From NCBI GenBank assembly GCA_013400115.1, contig VXBP01003634.1, positions 1-64,000 on the forward strand: a DNA stretch of 64,000 nucleotides. Reading direction: 5' to 3'. The position numbers were made by a program, and so were the translations under genes. A model generated the notes under the pieces. It was not told the DNA's origin. It ran no database searches and worked only from the letters and a program-made list of their open reading frames with translations. Positions within the stretch are counted from its first letter, which is position 1, and each line of letters begins with the position of its first letter. The stretch is from Rhinopomastus cyanomelas. Taxonomy: Eukaryota; Chordata; Aves; Bucerotiformes; Rhinopomastidae. Positions 62,299 through 64,000 of this stretch are shown one piece after another.

Positions 62299-63716
62299 AA
62301 GGTCTGTGCACTAACAACCTTCAGGTTTTTGTCTGATTTTGAGCAGATGAGAGTAAACTAGGAACAGGAACTTAACTGGCTGCTGTTAGGAGCCTATAAA
62401 ACTTTGAAGGAATGCTATGATATAACTGATGTTTCTTCCTGGAAATTTACTTGCTCATGTAGGATTTGTTTGACCCTAATAGGCAAATACTAAAAAAAGC
62501 AGTACTAATAAAACAATAATAACTATAAAAACAATATTAAAGTACATAAGTAATTTCCCTGAAACTATCATTTAATAAACTTGCAATTTTAAACTTTGTG
62601 TTTACAGTTTCACTAGGAAACAATTTCTACTAATGGAAAATTCAAGTGAGGATTCTGCTTTTGCCTGTCCAGGAAGTTTCTGTAGGGTTCATTTCCTGCC
62701 TAGAAAGAACATGGGACTCTAAAGTAAAAAATACTATTGATATGTGGAATTATTCATTAGGATTTCAATTTTCTAGCCAGTACTATAATGCTACTCAACT
62801 ATAAACAGATTCACAACTATTTGAACTACTTGTAACATCATCAGGGTAGAGATGCTGGTTAACGTTAAATTATGAAGTAACCCTGGCTCTGTCATAAGTT
62901 AAAAAGCTGCACAATTATCCTGACCTTATTGAAAAAAGACTAAGCTTTAGATCTCAGCCAGCACAGCAGTAGTTGCATTGAAAAGAACAGGGCAAATAAG
63001 TGTAAATATCAATTCTCTGGAAAATTTGGTGAATAAAAGTGGTTTTAATCTGTTTTAAGACAGTCACTGTCTTCACTGAGGCCTTTGTGAAAAGCTAAAA
63101 TGATCTTTCATTAAAATAATGTAAACCATAAACACGCTGCTTTACCCACCACAGCCAGGCGTAAGGCATCCCTAGAGTTCCACAATAGGAAAATTGATGT
63201 CCAGGCAGGGAGGTGGTAGAGTCAGAACTGACATATCCATGCAAAAGCCAGATGTCTCCAACAGTCTCAATGTGGATTTGTTTCTGCAGTCACTTTCACA
63301 GGACAAATTACTGATATGAGACTTATTAAAATTTTAGCAATCATAATAATATATTTTTTAAACATTAGGGATTAATTACATCAAAGAGAACGAGGTTGGA
63401 AGGAATTTCAGGAGGGCATATAAAGTCCATCTCTCCCTGCCAAGGCTGCACCAAATACATCCACTACAATCTGGATAATAATACAAGGAAAAAAAATTTG
63501 ACTGTTAAAATATAAAAAGGGAATGTTAGTAGATCAAGCTATATTTTAATTTTAATGCACATTTGAGTAGGGAAGAATTCGATTTCTCTAAGTTTCAGTT
63601 TCCTAGTGTAATAACAAGTTGGAATTATGGTCAACAATATAGAAGGAACATTTGATTTGGTTTACAAAGTGTGGTGGACTGAGTGCACCAGAATCTCACC
63701 AGGATGCGATCTATCA

Positions 63717-64000
63717 TCTCATAGAATCATAGAATCATTACGGATCGGAAGGGACCTTGAAAGATCATCTAGTCCAATCCGCCTGCAACAGCAGGATCAC
63801 CTAGAACAAGTCCAGGCGGGTCTTGAATATCTCCAGTGAAGGAGACGGCACAACCACTCTGGGCAGCCCGTTCCAGTGCTCCGTCACGCTCACTGTGAAG
63901 AAGTTCCTTCTCAGGTTGATGTGGAACCTCCTGTGTTCCAGCTTACAACCACTGCCCCTTGTCCTATCACTGCATGACACCGAGAACAGCCCAGTTCCAT
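63717..64000 (-). repeat. CR1 3' part, antisense, runs off the window
   Basis: CATAGAATCATAGAATCATT tail, CGGATCGGAAGGGACCTTGA, CCGTCACGCTCACTGTGAAG, CCACTGCCCCTTGTCCTATC. Continues past 64000. Confidence 0.92.

Larger units (their letters stand above)
42311..64000 (-). other. CLSTN2: CLSTN2 upstream intron, 5' end outside window
   Basis: I searched the minus strand for the preceding LNS-domain exon and found none, so this is at least 21.7 kb of one intron. It holds CR1 fragments at 44217, 48412, 52092, 53246, 53838, 54184 and 63717, hAT copy 2, the GC-rich island, and simple repeats. 44414-48411, 49109-50700, 54274-58229 and 58520-63716 otherwise show nothing recognisable. Confidence 0.65.

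Noticed and set aside
1..64000. Operon, CRISPR array, prophage or retroviral provirus
   Set aside because: Intron-exon structure, CR1 content and base composition are those of a bird genome. No repeat-spacer array, ribosome-binding sites, primer-binding site or long terminal repeat pair was recognised.

Overview
The window is vertebrate nuclear DNA, almost certainly from a bird. It is AT-rich, its one recognisable gene is split into short exons by long introns with canonical splice sites, and it is crowded with chicken-repeat-1 (CR1) LINE fragments carrying the typical octamer tails (ATTCTATG, ATCCTATG or similar). By hand tally CR1 covers roughly a tenth of the window. That density hints at a CR1-rich lineage such as woodpeckers and relatives, but this is only a guess. 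I see no bacterial, phage or CRISPR content and no recognisable endogenous retrovirus.

The gene is calsyntenin-2 (CLSTN2), on the minus strand. Nine coding exons can be placed between 42310 and 16906. Every splice phase fits, and together they give 1539 nt, or 512 codons plus stop. They encode the C-terminal half of the protein: part of the laminin-G-like (LNS) domain, the calsyntenin-specific membrane-proximal ectodomain, the transmembrane helix and an acidic cytoplasmic tail with two tryptophan-acidic kinesin-light-chain binding motifs. The 5' half of the gene lies beyond 64000, so 42311-64000 reads as part of one intron longer than 21 kb.

Layout: 1-16905 is 3' UTR and downstream DNA with CR1 fragments and simple repeats. 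16906-25337 holds seven closely spaced exons. 25338-29514 is an intron with a hAT-type DNA transposon. Exon 29515-29681 follows. 29682-42147 is a 12.5-kb intron with several CR1 copies and a 5S-rRNA-derived sequence. Exon 42148-42310 follows. 42311-64000 is intron with CR1, a second hAT copy nested in an old CR1, a GC-rich island and a few unexplained repeats.

No new multi-gene system is visible. The items most worth following are the 5S-derived sequence, the paired hAT elements with perfect 8-bp target duplications, a diverged 85-bp repeat pair that I could not assign, heterologous CR1 3' ends in tandem, a GC-rich island at 51.3-51.8 kb, and the fact that every run of N sits inside a CR1 copy with internal sequence missing, which marks assembly scars.
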